A DNA stretch of 64,000 bases, taken from contig CM052362.1 of NCBI GenBank assembly GCA_028551475.1, positions 9,051,354 to 9,115,353 on the forward strand, written 5' to 3'. How positions within the stretch are numbered: the stretch's first letter is position 1; each line of letters begins with the position of its first letter. Shown here in pieces: positions 22,608-36,649 of the stretch. The notes beneath the pieces are model-generated. The model did no database searches and was not told where the DNA came from. It was given only the letters and a program-made list of their open reading frames with translations. The translations under genes were made by a program, and so were the position numbers. Source of the DNA: Casuarina equisetifolia. Its lineage: Eukaryota; Streptophyta; Magnoliopsida; Fagales; Casuarinaceae.

Positions 22608-25255
22608 TCACTCGGATATGGTACAGACAACTTTTTCAGACGGTCGAGATCGTACAAGATCCGAGTTGCTTTTCTGGTTAAGCTTGCCGCTTTGCTGAAG
22701 TTCCAGGAATGCCTTATACGTCATTCCAGTGTGCGCCGGTGGACTGATTTCAGGGTCAAACAACTCTGTTGCTGGGCTGACAACCGTGTCTAACGATGGT
22801 CCAAGAACTGTGGCTACTGAGATTCTTGTGGATTTTCCATTCACAATTGCCCGATGCAAAACACTATTGTACTTCCCGTTGCTCATAATCTTTGCACAAA
22901 ACAATGCTGAATTAGAACATTACAACAGGAAGATAAGAATGCAGAGTTCATAGTGCATGATTTGAGACGCACCTTCAAGTGATCGCCGACGTTAACGACG
23001 ACAGCATTCGGCATGGAGTTTACATTGACCCACTTTTTTTGATGCTGCACCTGAAGGCCAGAGACCCCATTCTGTATCAGTATGGTTAAGAGGCCGTGAT
23101 CCGTATGCGGAGGAAAGCCCATTGCTCGTTCCGGCTCTGGACAAGGCGGATACAAGTTTACGGCGAGTGTTTGCAGGCCCCGTTCCAAATTCAAGCTTTT
23201 TTCGATGTAGCTCTCTTCCAATCCCAAGCTCATTGATACCCCTTTCAGCAGCTCCCTAGCCAGTTCTCTGACTCTTCGGGTGTACTCCAAAGATATCTCT
23301 CTGTACTCCAGGGGTAATTGGTTAAGTTTAAGTGACGGCAAACTTTTCCAAACTGGAGTAGATTCTACTCCCGCAACATAGTTAACTATTCACAGAATCA
23401 GTCGCTCTCGAAATGGAGCTCAGGAGATTTTGACAAGTAATAGAATTCATCCCTTAAGGTATTGAGCAACAGTGTAGAATTAAATCCTAAAGATAATAAG
23501 TTTTTCTTTCTTATGAGAGAGAAAAAAAATCTTTTTCAAAGATTTTATAAAAATTTATATGTGAAACCGAGATGGTTACCTTTTAGAAAGTTCTAATGAT
23601 AATGAAAATGGCTATACTTTATTCTTCTGAAAGTGGAAAAAAGATGAAACTAAAATTAAATAAATTATTAATCAAAATGAAAGTTTGAAACTCATGTAAT
23701 TAACCTCTTTTGATTAATTTAAGAAAAATGAGATAAATCTATGAGAAATCTAACTCAATTAGATATGGTAGATTAATTTTAGATATGATAAATTAAAAAG
23801 AGAAAATGGGACACAAAAAGAATTGATTGCCTTCGCATCTCTAATCATAGAAGTAAATTCCAAAGAGGAAAGAACTTTTATAATATCAACTAGTTAAGAA
23901 ACTTACTAGGAATGTTCATTTAGAACTACATCCAAAAGTTAGGTTCTATCACTTGGAATATCCTTGTAAGGTACTAACTCATAATATTTTAGATAAATGG
24001 TATATAGTTGTTGCCCCATATGTTTAAAGTTCTTTCTTTAATGATATTTATGATAAGTGTAACACCATGATTAAGATGAGAGGTGTATTAAATTTCACAA
24101 GGAAACATAAAATTTTTAGAAAAATAATTTATAAGAAGATATATTTTTCTCTTAATATTTTAAGATTTTAAGTTGAGTATAAAATATTAATTTTAAATTT
24201 TAATATGACATCATAATCTAAAAGCCTAGAACCCACGTAACAAGGAGACTTATTAAATAAAAAGTATAGAATTATTGTCTCATATTACTAAAAAGTCAAA
24301 GTTTTACTTTTTGTGCATCATTAAGTGGAGGAAGAAGACATAATATGCTAAGCATGAGATTATATTTTTTACACGGATCTTTGTACACAACCAAAAGGTG
24401 AAAATTTTAATTTTGATTTTCAAAAAATTTCTAATAACATGAGATAATTCTATATTGCTAATTTAATATGTTCTCTTACCTTGATACTATAAACTAAACC
24501 AACTCAAGGTATAGCTTTTTGCATGGATTTTAGGCTTAGTAAGGGACGTTAAGGAAGAATTTGAATTATAATACCATTAAATTTTATAAGAAACGAGCTA
24601 TATCTGAACCCGGCAGGTATTTCATCGACTTAAAAATTTACAGAAATAGCAAGAATACGGATTCCAGTGGTAAATAAAAAGTAGGTACGATGTCAAATAC
24701 CTGAAGCCAGCGGGTTTGTTAGGTGAATGGAACTCCGGATGCACAAACACCTTGAGAAAATCCCTCCAAAACAACACTGGATCCACTGAAGCGTTAAAAC
24801 TGGTGCCACACCTGATCGGGTCCAGGACATGCTTCCCTTCAAACTCCCGTTTCTCTTCCTCTGTCAGATTAAAAAATTCTCCACACGCCTCGGTCATCGC
24901 CTTCGTCAGGCTTTCCGGCACACCGTGATTTACCACCTGATAGTTATCAATCTCATCATGCAGGAACAGCGTACAGGGGAAAAAGATGGCAATACAAAAT
25001 TTGAGAACCAAAAAGATTGCTACTTAAGGCGTTTACCGCGAAGAAGCCCCAGTCTTGGCATGCTTTGCCAAGGTCGTGGATGGCTTTAGATCGTAGATCA
25101 GGAGCGCCGGCGGTGAGGAGAGAGAAGTCAATGATGGGGATTGAGTGTTCCGGATCATCTGAAACTTGTTGATCGTTGGGGTTCTCAGTAAAGTCGTAAG
25201 TGGGAGGGATGGAGGAAAGGCCTGGCGATTCGGCTAGCGCTTTGACGCTCATCAT
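22608..25255 (-). CDS. 2-oxoglutarate/Fe(II)-dependent dioxygenase A (DOXC class)
   Basis: Four exons, 25255-25037, 24936-24701, 23300-22973 and 22889-22608 (219, 236, 328, 282 nt), join in frame to 354 residues. The N-terminal DIOX_N part (IPIIDFSLL, DWGFF, VVNHGVPESL) precedes the jelly-roll core. Iron ligands are His217 and Asp219 (HTDHG) and His273 (VLHRA); Arg283 and Ser285 (RIS) bind 2-oxoglutarate. These enzymes oxidise small specialised metabolites or hormones in the cytosol; the substrate is not predictable here. The best recalled match is the '2-oxoglutarate-dependent dioxygenase 19-like' group. The start at 25255/25252 is chosen because paralog B begins the same way (MM[ST]VKALAESPG). 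An in-frame upstream ATG at 25360 would add 35 mostly hydrophobic residues. The C-terminus runs nine residues longer than B. The gene appears intact. Confidence 0.9.
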
Positions 25256-25360
25256 CTTTTCACCTTCCTCGAGTAATTTATCTAATAGCAAAGCGGCCCG
25301 ACACAAAAAGGACAGCCAGATCTGTGGTAGCACAACCAGATTGACTATAAAAGCAGCCAT

Positions 25361-26940
25361 CTCTTACGTGGGCCGTCTGGGTTGGCTATAAAAAGAGGAG
25401 GTCAGCCAGTGACTGCCGTGGAGGAGCGGGAGTCTATAACTTTTATCAGAACAGGCTCTGGCCCTGTCTAAGAATATGGGAATAGTCCAAAGAAATGGAG
25501 TCATTTCAAGAAATTGTTGAGCCTATCAACCCAAAAAGCAATCAAATTGAGTCTTTTGGCCCATTAAATCAAACGGGGCCTTTCGGCGAACCAAATCAAT
25601 TGGGGTCTCTGGCCTATTAAGTTGGGTCACACAAATTTAGTATTTTGCTTTTACATAAAAGCCAATTTGGCCCAGTAAGCCCACTTTTATTTGCATCTTC
25701 TTTTATAAATGATTTATGTTCTATTGTACATATTTTCAAGTTAAACTGAAAACTTTAGTTGTATTTTTCATAAGTCTATTTTTGTTTTTCTGTTTTCTAT
25801 TAAGACCTGGGAATATTTATCCATCTTTTTTTTGGTGGTTTCTTTGTTTACAATGTGAAGTTTCATTCATAAACTCATATTAAATAAAACATAACAAACA
25901 TTCTCTCATTTCTATGCTCTTTAATTTTACTCTCTATTATGGATCTACTCTAGCTTCTAGACCCATGACGCACCAACAAAAAAATTGAGGCAATGGTGAC
26001 ATGGGAAATTATTGGATCAAAAGAAAAGAACTAGTATTTCGAGTTTATGACATGCATGCACCATTCAAAGATTTGCTTGTCTTTAGTGGACACATAATTA
26101 TTAACCGATTAGATCAAATTTGCCTATTAGTAGTACGTTGGCAGATATGCCTATTTCTCTACTTCTTGGGTAGCTATCCTCACCAAGCCTCTCCTTTTGC
26201 ATATGCATGAATAGATTAATCACCACGGGGACTTTGGATGTATGGATGTATGGATGTATGGATGTCATGTTGAACATAATATTGTATATAAATATTCCCA
26301 TAAACTCCATTCAATTAGTCATGAGCTTAACTAGACAAGTGTTTAAGAGATATGTGGTTATTGCTTTTCTAGTTCTTTCCATATAATGTATAATTAGTGC
26401 ATTTTGGAAAGCGTATATTGTACAAATAGGAAGTTGTTATTTTGTATTATTTATTTCTTTTTTCAATTGAATATACATTATAGTATAAAACAGACTTATT
26501 ACATTCTAGGCCTATAGTACAATAGAATATATAGAAACCCAAAACCCAAGTTTCATTACTAGCAATAAAACAAGTAGGAACACTTAACTTGGATCAAACA
26601 CAAAGTCCTTATCACTTTTAAATGCCAATCCTAATCCCTTTTGTCAACTTCGATCCTAAGATGACCTTTCTCTTATTGATATTCAAACAGCAACCAAGAT
26701 AAACAACCCTTGTCCCTGCTAAGCAGACAACTTGTAAAGGAAAAAAAAAAAGGCTCATTTGAAAAGCCAAAGGACACCACAACTACTCATTTAACTTTGG
26801 TTAAAAATGTATTTTCACCTTTGTTTATTGCCTATCTTTGTCAATCTTTAAATTTTTTTCCTATATATTGGTTGATGTCCTAAGATATGTTAATGAGAAG
26901 CAGAACATAAGCAAGAGCTAACAAAGTGAATGTGAAAGAA
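25361..26940. other. Intergenic upstream of dioxygenase A and of the haemoglobin gene
   Basis: No gene is seen. Three imperfect ~27-bp repeats containing AAATCAA and GGCC blocks lie at 25535-25618. An 8-bp tandem repeat (TGGATGTA) lies at 26235-26265. Confidence 0.45.
26235..26265. repeat. 8-bp microsatellite (TGGATGTA), nearly four copies
   Basis: Exact tandem copies of TGGATGTA, the last one incomplete, about 0.7 kb upstream of the haemoglobin pseudogene. Confidence 0.9.
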
Positions 26941-26950
26941 AGATAGAGAG

Positions 26951-28200
<1,250 letters not shown>

Positions 28201-31199
28201 GATATTTACATATATGTGTGTATACCTTTATGCATGTGTACTATATTTGAGGAACTGACCTATGTCATGCATTTCCTTATACTTGTTATTTGTGATTTAT
28301 GCATAAAAGGTGTAATGGTTACCAAGGTTCTTATAGTGGACAAGTAAATTCCCTATCTATAATAAATAAATCTTTCTATTGAGGTTGCAACCAAGATCCT
28401 ATGATTCTTAAATGTGTGACAAACATGGGGTACTATGTAACAATTGTAAAGTTCTAATCTCAGTTGATTTAGACAAACTAACATTAGAAGTGCATGAATT
28501 TTTTTCACATGCCTACAATGGTTCTTAGTTATAGGACAAAGAGAGAAGTTGAATTTGCTCTTTTAAGAAACAAAACTTTGGTGATGATATTCAGCATAAG
28601 TACTCATAGTCAAGCATATTTTGTTCAACACCCACCTATTGCAACTTTTGTAAACATGACATGAAACAATTACCAAATGTCAAGTCATTGTGATGATTTC
28701 TATCATTTGCGTTTCAATCTTCATTATAGATGACAATCAATTATAATCCCTAGCTCCATGACAACACCAAACCTTTACTGATTACTATTAAATATGAAAA
28801 TAATATGGCTTTTTAGCTAGAGCTCCTTATGGAAAAATTTAAACTCACCTATGATTAGTGGAGAGAGGAGCATGCAACTAAACAAGATGAAAAGAGTCTA
28901 TTGGCCCAGTGATATTATTGGTTATTCTAAAGTAAACTTTAAGTGAGATTGAAAGTTCAATATTTAAGGGTTAGGTAAATAAACGATGCCTTGCTTGATT
29001 GGCATATTAATGAGTTCTCTCTACCTCGTGAATGTTTTCTTAATTAGTCTTGAGCATTCTCTTTATATTAAATTAATTATTTGAAAAGGATCTCAACATT
29101 TGTTTATATCATGTTTCCATTTGCATCAATTTAAGAAGGATAACAAAAATGTTCAATTAAAGATTTTTTTAGAACATATGGCAAAAAAGAAAGGGAAAAT
29201 CTTGTCGAAATCAATAGCTTTATAGAATATGTATCATGGGTTCCAAGGATTTTCTCCACTTATGCGGTGTCATAATCTTAACATCGTAAGTCCTTGATAT
29301 CCTTGTTGTATTATTACTGGAAATTAAGCAAATATGTAACAAATAACCTCACTTTATTATGACCTATTTAGGCTTTGGTCCAATTATTGAGTTGTGACCT
29401 TTTTTTTTTCCCACTTTCTTAAGTAACTATAGCTTGTATATGTACAATTGAGTTGTAAGATTGAACTAAGCTATGCAAAATTATCAGACTTTGGGCTTTT
29501 GTTCTATCATTGTTGCAGCTTTGATCATTACAATTGGCTGCCTTCAACCAATTAGATTTTTTGCCTCTAAACTTATCATGATACTTGAAAGTAGGATTGT
29601 ATTAGGAGATTGCTTTTCATGTCCCGAGCTTATTATGAAGTCTTGGTGTCTTTTGGATTTTCAAAGGAGTCATTTTTTTTTTCCTACAAGTTGTTTTCCC
29701 AATAAGGATATGGGTTATTTCTTTTGGTTGTTTGAATATCAAGAGCGGAAAGGACATCTTGGGATTGAAGTTTATGAAGGGGATTGGAATTGTGATTGTA
29801 ATTAGGATTCCACTTCCAACTTGTGTTTTATTTGAAGGATGTTGCCATTTTAAGTAGATAATGGTCAACTCCCTAAAATATTTTGGGGAATGAAGTGGCT
29901 ATAAAGGACTACATAATGGGATTGACTAAATTCCCTCCAATATTTCACAACATTACTAATCAACCCCATTCACCTTCCTTCTTTAATTGCAAAGAAGTTA
30001 AAACAAGCTAAAGAAACCTAAACAACCTGAATTGACTCAAACGCCAAACAATAGTGAGATTTATTGTTGTTGTCTCCAAATGATGTGTTGAGAACCTTTC
30101 TTATGACAGAAAAATTCCTTAATGATTCAAACAACATGTGTAGCACACAAGTGTATAACATACAAAAAGCAAAAAATAAGTTTGGCTTTGCTAATGAATC
30201 ATTTCTCCATTCCACTAATGATGTTTGGAAAATGGAATAATGGAACTAGTGTTGTTTAGCTATCCTTGAAAAATCAATTCATCCAATCCTTGTATTTTTT
30301 GTTCCCAAGACAGTTGATTTGAATAAAATCTTAGACACTTTTATATAAATATATGAAAAGCTTGTATACACCTAGAAGTATAATCTTAAACAAAAACTCC
30401 ATGATTTAAATTAGACTAATGAATCATTGGTTAAAAATCATACAAGCCTTCCCTATGCCTCGTTTTCCCCTTGTTGTGGTGTCTCTTTTCCTTTTATTTT
30501 TTCCTGTTGCTTTTCTTGTTCCTTCCACTATTTCTTTGGCCTAGATTGGTCTTGAAAGGAGCTCAAGGCTAGTGAAAGGAGCTCAAGGCTAGTGCAAGGC
30601 GGTGTAGTTCATGTACAGGTTTTGTGTTACGAGTGCTCCACGTTGTGGTTGACTACTTACAAACTAACTGACAACTACCGCATTGTGTGCGCTTCAAAGG
30701 AGTTTTTCCTCTATGTCTTCATTCATCGTGAGACAACATTGGTCAAATCTCACCTAGAACCTCAGGCTTCCATTAACTCCAGTTGCTTTGTCACTACTTC
30801 CTACTTGCTTTAGTCGTTCCTCTCCAAGCTCATCTTACGGTAGTGGCCACAAGGCCTCAAAGGGCCTTAAGCCCTTTTCTCTTCTTTTTAAGCCCTATGG
30901 GCTCTTTGGTAAGGATGCTATTAGGGACCTACAAGTAGTTAGGCCTATTCAGGGTCCATTTCGTTCTGCTTGTTAAGGCCCATATAGTTGAGCCATATGA
31001 TCCATGAGGTAAGGTCATGTAGGCCAATGTCTTTAAGCCTTAAGTGACCTTGGGTAAGCCTAAAATCCTATTTGGGAATTGTACTAATAGATCTGAGTGG
31101 CCCCATGTTTTGTAAGGGCCTTGCCCATTTTTATTATTAATGTTATTTTCAAAGTACTACTTCTTTTGTTAAAAAAGAAAAAGAAAAACAAAATACAAA
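28201..31199. other. Intergenic; no recognisable gene
   Basis: AT-rich. A plus-strand frame at 29473-29805 has no domain I recognise. A 20-bp tandem duplication lies at 30554-30593. A GGCC/AAGGCC-rich stretch at 30840-31140 may be an old element remnant. Confidence 0.4.
30554..30593. repeat. 20-bp perfect tandem duplication
   Basis: Two exact adjacent copies of GAAAGGAGCTCAAGGCTAGT. Confidence 0.95.
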
Positions 31200-31690
31200 G
31201 AATTATAACCACATGTTGCATTTCAACCAAGGAGTAGCCTATAGGCTTGTTCATCAAAACACTTTACCGTAGGTGACAATGCTACCTCTTTGATGCGGAT
31301 GCCCCAAAAAAATGATTTTTAGTTATTTTCTTAATTCGAGCTCGTTAAAGCCCACCATAAGATTCGCATAACTCTTTTTTAAGTTGGCAGTATTTGATTT
31401 GTTCAAATATAAAGCTTAAGGGAGAGTGTAAGTGAGTAGGTGCTAATTATGACACAATTCTTGAGTTAGATGGTGATTTACTTACCTTCTTGATTACTTA
31501 TATATATGTATTATACATTGTATCATTTTATAGCTTATATAGGTTATTACGATATTCAGTAGCTTAGGCTTGCATATATAGTAACAATGTTGTATGGTTT
31601 AAGGCAAAATCAATATAATTGAATTCGCCCATCTTGTGGACTTTTTCTCTCTCTTCATTCCTTTGATTCTTTTCATCACGCCTTGTGACA
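31200..31690 (+). mobile_element. Possible Copia tail: RNase H end, polypurine tract and LTR
   Basis: The plus strand at about 31345-31410 reads like the end of a Copia RNase H (KLAVFDLFKYKA, after a degraded LTKA-like block). A purine tract GGGAGAG follows (31420-31426), then TGTAAGTGAG, which could open an LTR at 31427. The LTR end (near 31690) is a guess. Heavily decayed; no partner LTR was found. Confidence 0.35.
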
Positions 31691-31961
31691 ACAAACTCCA
31701 ACTATCAAACTTAAATCTTTCACTACAACTGAGAATCGTTGGGGACCTTTCTTCACTAGAAGGAAGTGGATTGCAATCAAAAACTTAAGCTAATTTCCCT
31801 TACATGATGGTTCTTTCTAATAGGTTATGAATATAATCATACATGATTAAAACGACATAAAAGATCTAAAATGTTTTGACTCAAACTTAACACATCCAGT
31901 AACTTAAACAGAGGAAAAAGTAAAAAGGCTTGATCACATAGATAAGTTACAGCCAACGATT

Positions 31962-33828
31962 TCACGCGGCCAAGATTCGTACATGATCCAAGTTGGATTT
32001 ACCATTAAGCTTGTTGCTTTGCTGCAGTAGCAGGTATTGCCTGTACGTCATTCCAGAGTACGCCGGTGGACTGGTTTCAGGGTCAACCAACTCAGGTGCT
32101 GGACAGACAACCGTGTCGGCCGATGGTCCAAGAATTGTGACTATTGACATTCTTGCGGATTTTTCATTCACAACTGCCCTGTGTACAACGCTCCTGTACT
32201 TCCCGTTGCTCAAAATCTTGCACAAAACAGTGTTGAATTAGAACGTATGCATCTGGTTCGTCAGTTGAATAACATGAACTAGGATTGTTCTCGAATTTAG
32301 CGCGCATAGTTGCTTACTAAGAAAGTGGGGTGAAGATTGTTGTGACAGAAAGATAAGAATGCTTGAGACTCACCTCTAACATATCGCCGACGTTAACGAC
32401 AACTATATTCGACATAGAATTTACATTGTGCCACTTCGTGTTACGCTGGACCTGAAGGCCAGAGACCCCATTCTCTATGAGCAGGGTTAGAAGGCCGTGA
32501 TCAGAATGCGGAGGCATTCCCATTGCTCGTTCCGGCTCTGGACAAGGAGGATAGAAGTTTACAGCGAGTGTTTGGAGGCCCAGTTCCAAATTCATGGCCT
32601 TTTCTATGTAGCTCTCTTCCAATACCAAGCTCATTGATATCCCTTTCAGCAGCTCGCTACCCAATTCCCTGGTTCTTCTGGTGTACTCCGAAGAGATCTC
32701 ACTGTAATTCAGTGAATTGGTTAAGTTTAAATGATGGCAAACTTTTCCAAACTGGAGTAGATTCTACTCCAGCAATATAATTAACTACTCGCAGAATCAG
32801 TTCGTAGAGGTTAGAGAAGTTCCATTCCGTGTCCAATATAGTATCAGAATTAACTACCTAAATGGAGTTTAGAAGATTTTGATAAGTAAACTGATCTCAT
32901 TTCTAATCCCACGGTTAAATTTCAAATTTTATTGCATCTACAGAAGAAATTTTTTATAATATCAACTAGTTTTTTCTTTTTAATTTTTAAGTATAGACAT
33001 ACACCAGCACAAATACTCAGTGTCAAACTCAGAGCTAAGAGATCCTCAGCAGTAGTTGCTACCGAGTGAGACTTTTGTCGACTTGTAGTATTAATTAGTT
33101 AACAGAATTTTCTAGGGTTCATTTGTTAACATCGCAAGAGTTGTGTTTAATCATTTGAGCCTACCTCAAAAAGATCCCGTTCATAATTGTAACAAAAATG
33201 AAAATGATAATAGCAATGCCATTGATAAGAATGCGGAAGACGGCACTAAAGAAAAAGTAGGTACGACGTCAAGACCTGAAGCCAGTGGGTTTATTAGGTG
33301 AATGAAACTCGGGATGCACAAAAACCTTGAGAAAATCCCTCCAAAAGAACACTTCATCCACTGAAGCATTAAAGCTGGTGCCACACCTGATCGAGTCCAG
33401 GAGATGCTTCCCTCCAAACTCCTTTTTCTCTTCCTCTGTGAGATTAAAAAATTCCCCACACGCCTTGGACATCGCCTTCGTCAGGCTCTCCGTTACACCG
33501 TGATTTGTCACCTGATACTTACTAAGCTCAACATGCAGGCACAACGCACAGGTAGAAAATGTAATACAAACCCCAGGAATTAAAAGGATGTGCTACGTAA
33601 GACGCTTACCATGAAAACGCCCCAGTCTTGGCATGCTTTGCCAAGGTCATGGATGACTTTGGATCGTTGATCTGGAGCGGCGGAGGTGAGGAGAGAGAAG
33701 TCGATGATGGGTACTGAATCTTCCGGATCATCTGAAGCTTGTCGATCGTCGGGCCTCTGGGTAAAGTTGTAAGTGGGAGGGATGGAGGTGAGGCCTGGCG
33801 ATTCAGCTAGTGCTTTGACGGTCATCAT
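31962..33828 (-). CDS. 2-oxoglutarate/Fe(II)-dependent dioxygenase B (DOXC class), paralog of A
   Basis: Four exons, 33828-33610, 33511-33276, 32701-32374 and 32216-31962 (219, 236, 328, 255 nt), join in frame to 345 residues. The first three exons match dioxygenase A base for base in length and the intron phases are the same. Iron ligands are His217, Asp219 (HSDHG) and His273 (VVHRA); Arg283 and Ser285 (RMS) form the 2-oxoglutarate site. Introns are 98, 574 and 157 bp, against 100, 1400 and 83 in A. The protein ends soon after DHVRI, as is usual for this group, whereas A is extended. An in-frame ATG at 33846 would add only six residues, with a stop just before it. Two conserved, intact paralogs suggest retained or diverged function; the substrate is unknown. 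Confidence 0.9.
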
Positions 33829-33846
33829 TATGGGTTGATGAAGCAT

Positions 33847-34969
33847 GGATGAATGTCACTGATGGAGAGAAGGCGACTATATTAGCGCGATAAGGTTACA
33901 GAAGTTGTGGTGGCTTTTTTCTTTCTAAGATATAAAACTAGAAATAAGACGGATATAAGTCCAATCATTGCCTCGTTGCTTTTACTGTTTGTTATCAATA
34001 ATGTCAGTGCCTTTGATTGGATATTTTGATGGAAACTGACATTTCGCCTCCGTTGTTTTTATATTTGTAGGAGATGGTGGAGGGCTTAACGTGGCTCATA
34101 AACGTCACGGTAGGACGGAAGGCCATTTAATTTTTTATATTTTAACATTATTAGAAGATTCGATCTTTGTAATGAGATTTTCATAATATAGAGAGGAAAA
34201 GTCAATAGAGCATGCGCCGGGTTCTTCCCCTTTCTTGTAGAGATCCATTGAAAGAAAGGGATAAAATGGAAATTTTGGGGTGATGTTTTGTAGGGACCCA
34301 TCAATAATCCCAAACTTGTTTTTTGCCAAGAAAAGAAAGCTGCAAATCTCTACTTCAAGTTGCAAAGTTTGTACCTCCAACTAATTAATTGTTTGAGAAT
34401 GATTAACATCCCTACTATTTAGTTTGAGTGCAAGTAAATCACCTTGTTGCTATAGTGAACTAAGCAATTTTCTTGAATTTAGTGGTTGTATAAGACCTAA
34501 GCTTTATGGTCAATTTCAACATATTTCATTCAAATATCATCCGTGAGTTATGCATTAATAAGTTTGAACCTACTACGAGGCCCCATAAACTTGTGACAAA
34601 CTATTACTCTTTGTATCCAACACCCTAGTAGTTCACTTTGGCCCATGGTGTTTTAGTTCTTAAGTAGCCTTTTTTGTTGTTCAAACTTGTGACAAGAACT
34701 TAGTTTTGATACCAATTGTTACACCTGTAAAATTAAAGATATATTCTTAGAACCAAAGTCAACACCATAAGCAAAAAAAACAATATTAAGGTCAAATCTA
34801 AACTGAATTCCTTATAACTATAGCAAAGTCAAGAAAAGTTTATAAGACTAAAACCTTAAGTTCTTTCTTCAATGGAGAATCAAGTTTCAGTCATAAAACA
34901 ATTTACTAATAATTTCCTATCCCTATTTCATATTAAATTGACCTAGCTCCTAAAAGGTACAAGTGGGCA
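33847..34969. other. Intergenic: dioxygenase B promoter side up to the Copia-1 target site
   Basis: No gene or RNA is recognised. Minus-strand frames near 34.1-34.4 kb show no domain. Confidence 0.45.
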
Positions 34970-34974
34970 GTGGA
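34970..34974. repeat. Target-site duplication of Copia-1, left (GTGGA)
   Basis: GTGGA directly precedes the 5' LTR and recurs at 43562-43566 directly after the 3' LTR, the 5-bp duplication expected of LTR integrases. Confidence 0.95.
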
Positions 34975-36572
34975 TGTTGGAAAATAGGGTTTTGTTGTGA
35001 CTGAAAATATTTTCTTGAAAAATATCAATTCTCAAAATATGTTTTTCTAAATGTGCAAAAAGCAAAACTATAGGAAGTAAAAGGTGTACAAATTATAATA
35101 TCAATTAATGATATTATAAAGTAACCGGGTTCCTACATTTTCTCATAAAATATACTTTTAAAGTATTTGTTACATATATTCAAATAAATGTTGATTATTT
35201 AAATATATTGTTTATCTAAATATTTCCTCAAGAACTATGAAGTATACTTTAATATATTTTAGGAATATGATACTTGGTTGGTGAAATTGTAGGAAAAATA
35301 TATGAGCTTAAGTTCAATATATGCAATACATTACAAATGTATTGATATTGGATCATGTTGATATTGGACCGGGTACACATGCTGAATATATATAGTATTA
35401 CTGGACTGGACTGTGGCTGTTGGACTGTGAGAACATAGGTGCGGCCTAAGTTCACGTCAGCTTGCTTGATCCCGTTTCCACTACAGTGTCGCATTGATCA
35501 TTATGTGAGATTTCCATTACGGTGTCGTCTTGATCACACCAGAACCTTTCTCGGTACGCTTGTTGGCTATGATGTCGTCTCACTTAAAGGCACATAAGAG
35601 ACGTTTATCTCTTGAGGGGTCAAGCCCTAACTGCGTCATTCTCACCCCGACACTGCCTTTGTCTCTCTCAAGTGCCGAAGCTCCAACGGAACAAATGTGG
35701 AGGAGATGGGTTGTCAGAATAGTCGGATTTTGAATCAAAAGGTTGAAATGAAGCTGATTTGATGGATAGTCTACTATTCCCAACGGATAGAAGGCTATGG
35801 TTCAGGTTTGACTAAAATAGAAAACCCTAGATTTGCTTTTATTTAAAAGAAGATGTGTTTGTGAAGGGATTGATTGATGAGCAACATCTATTTGAAGTAT
35901 TTTTCTTTGTGAAGATAATATGCTCAACTTGCTTAACATCTGATTCGAGATCATACACCATTTTCATGGTTTACAAGCTTTCGGTGATAGTTGATTATTT
36001 GGTTCAATCTTTGAGAATATCATCAATTATAACTTGTATAACATTATTTATGTGCTGATTTCAGTTATAAATGTTTTTGCACATAAATCTTGAGGAAAAT
36101 CTGAAACCTTAATTTCACAAATTTGGGGATTTCATATTAGGAGCTTTGTATCTTGATATATTTGTTTAAATAGCTCCTCTGATCAGCAATATCCCATATA
36201 TTGACATATTATTTGGGATTTGCTATTGTATATAATCCTTTGATCACTATCTGTACTCGGACGTGGTAATTCCTTGAGAAGGGATTAGTTGGATTAGGGA
36301 GTACGTGTTCTCCTAATCAGATTGAGTAAAGGGGACTTCAATCAGTTTGATTGAAGGAGAAGAGGGTGGACGTAATACTCTAAGATAGAGTGCCAAACCA
36401 CCATGGTAAATTGAGTGTTTCTTTTCTTGTCCTTTCCTTGATTACATATTTTTGTTTGCATATTATTACTATTATACAAATTGTTAAAGTTATTGTTAGA
36501 TTTTAGAAAGAAAAGGATTGTTCGGTACAACAATAATTCAAACCCCTTCTTATTAGGTCATAAAACTCAACA
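34975..36572 (+). repeat. Copia-1 5' LTR
   Basis: Starts TGTTGGAAAATAGG and ends AACTCAACA. It contains the palindrome at 35093-35119 and imperfect repeats of a GATCA/GTGTCG motif near 35485-35540. Confidence 0.95.
35093..35119. repeat. LTR palindrome, Copia-1 5' LTR
   Basis: Two perfect 11-bp arms (TTATAATATCA and its complement) around a 5-nt centre. The same element occurs at 42082-42108, 49213-49239 and 57628-57654, with a 1-nt-deleted form at 52213-52238. Confidence 0.95.
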
Positions 36573-36573
36573 A

Positions 36574-36590
36574 TTGTCATCGGAGCCAGG
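36574..36590 (+). other. Copia-1 primer-binding site (degenerate)
   Basis: TTGTCATCGGAGCCAGG lies two bases after the LTR and resembles the initiator-tRNA-Met complement (TGGTATCAGAGCCAGG) with several changes. Confidence 0.7.
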
Positions 36591-36649
36591 TTCTCTGATT
36601 GAAAGGACTAACATCCTAGAGTAGATCCACATTATATCCTTTGAAAAAG

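Noticed and set aside
29473-29805. Plus-strand 110-codon frame with a hydrophobic start
   Set aside because: No recognised family, no splice partners, and composition like the surrounding AT-rich DNA.
35530-35733. Plus- and minus-strand frames inside the Copia LTRs (also 42506-42805)
   Set aside because: They lie wholly in LTR sequence, occur in both LTRs and match no protein family.
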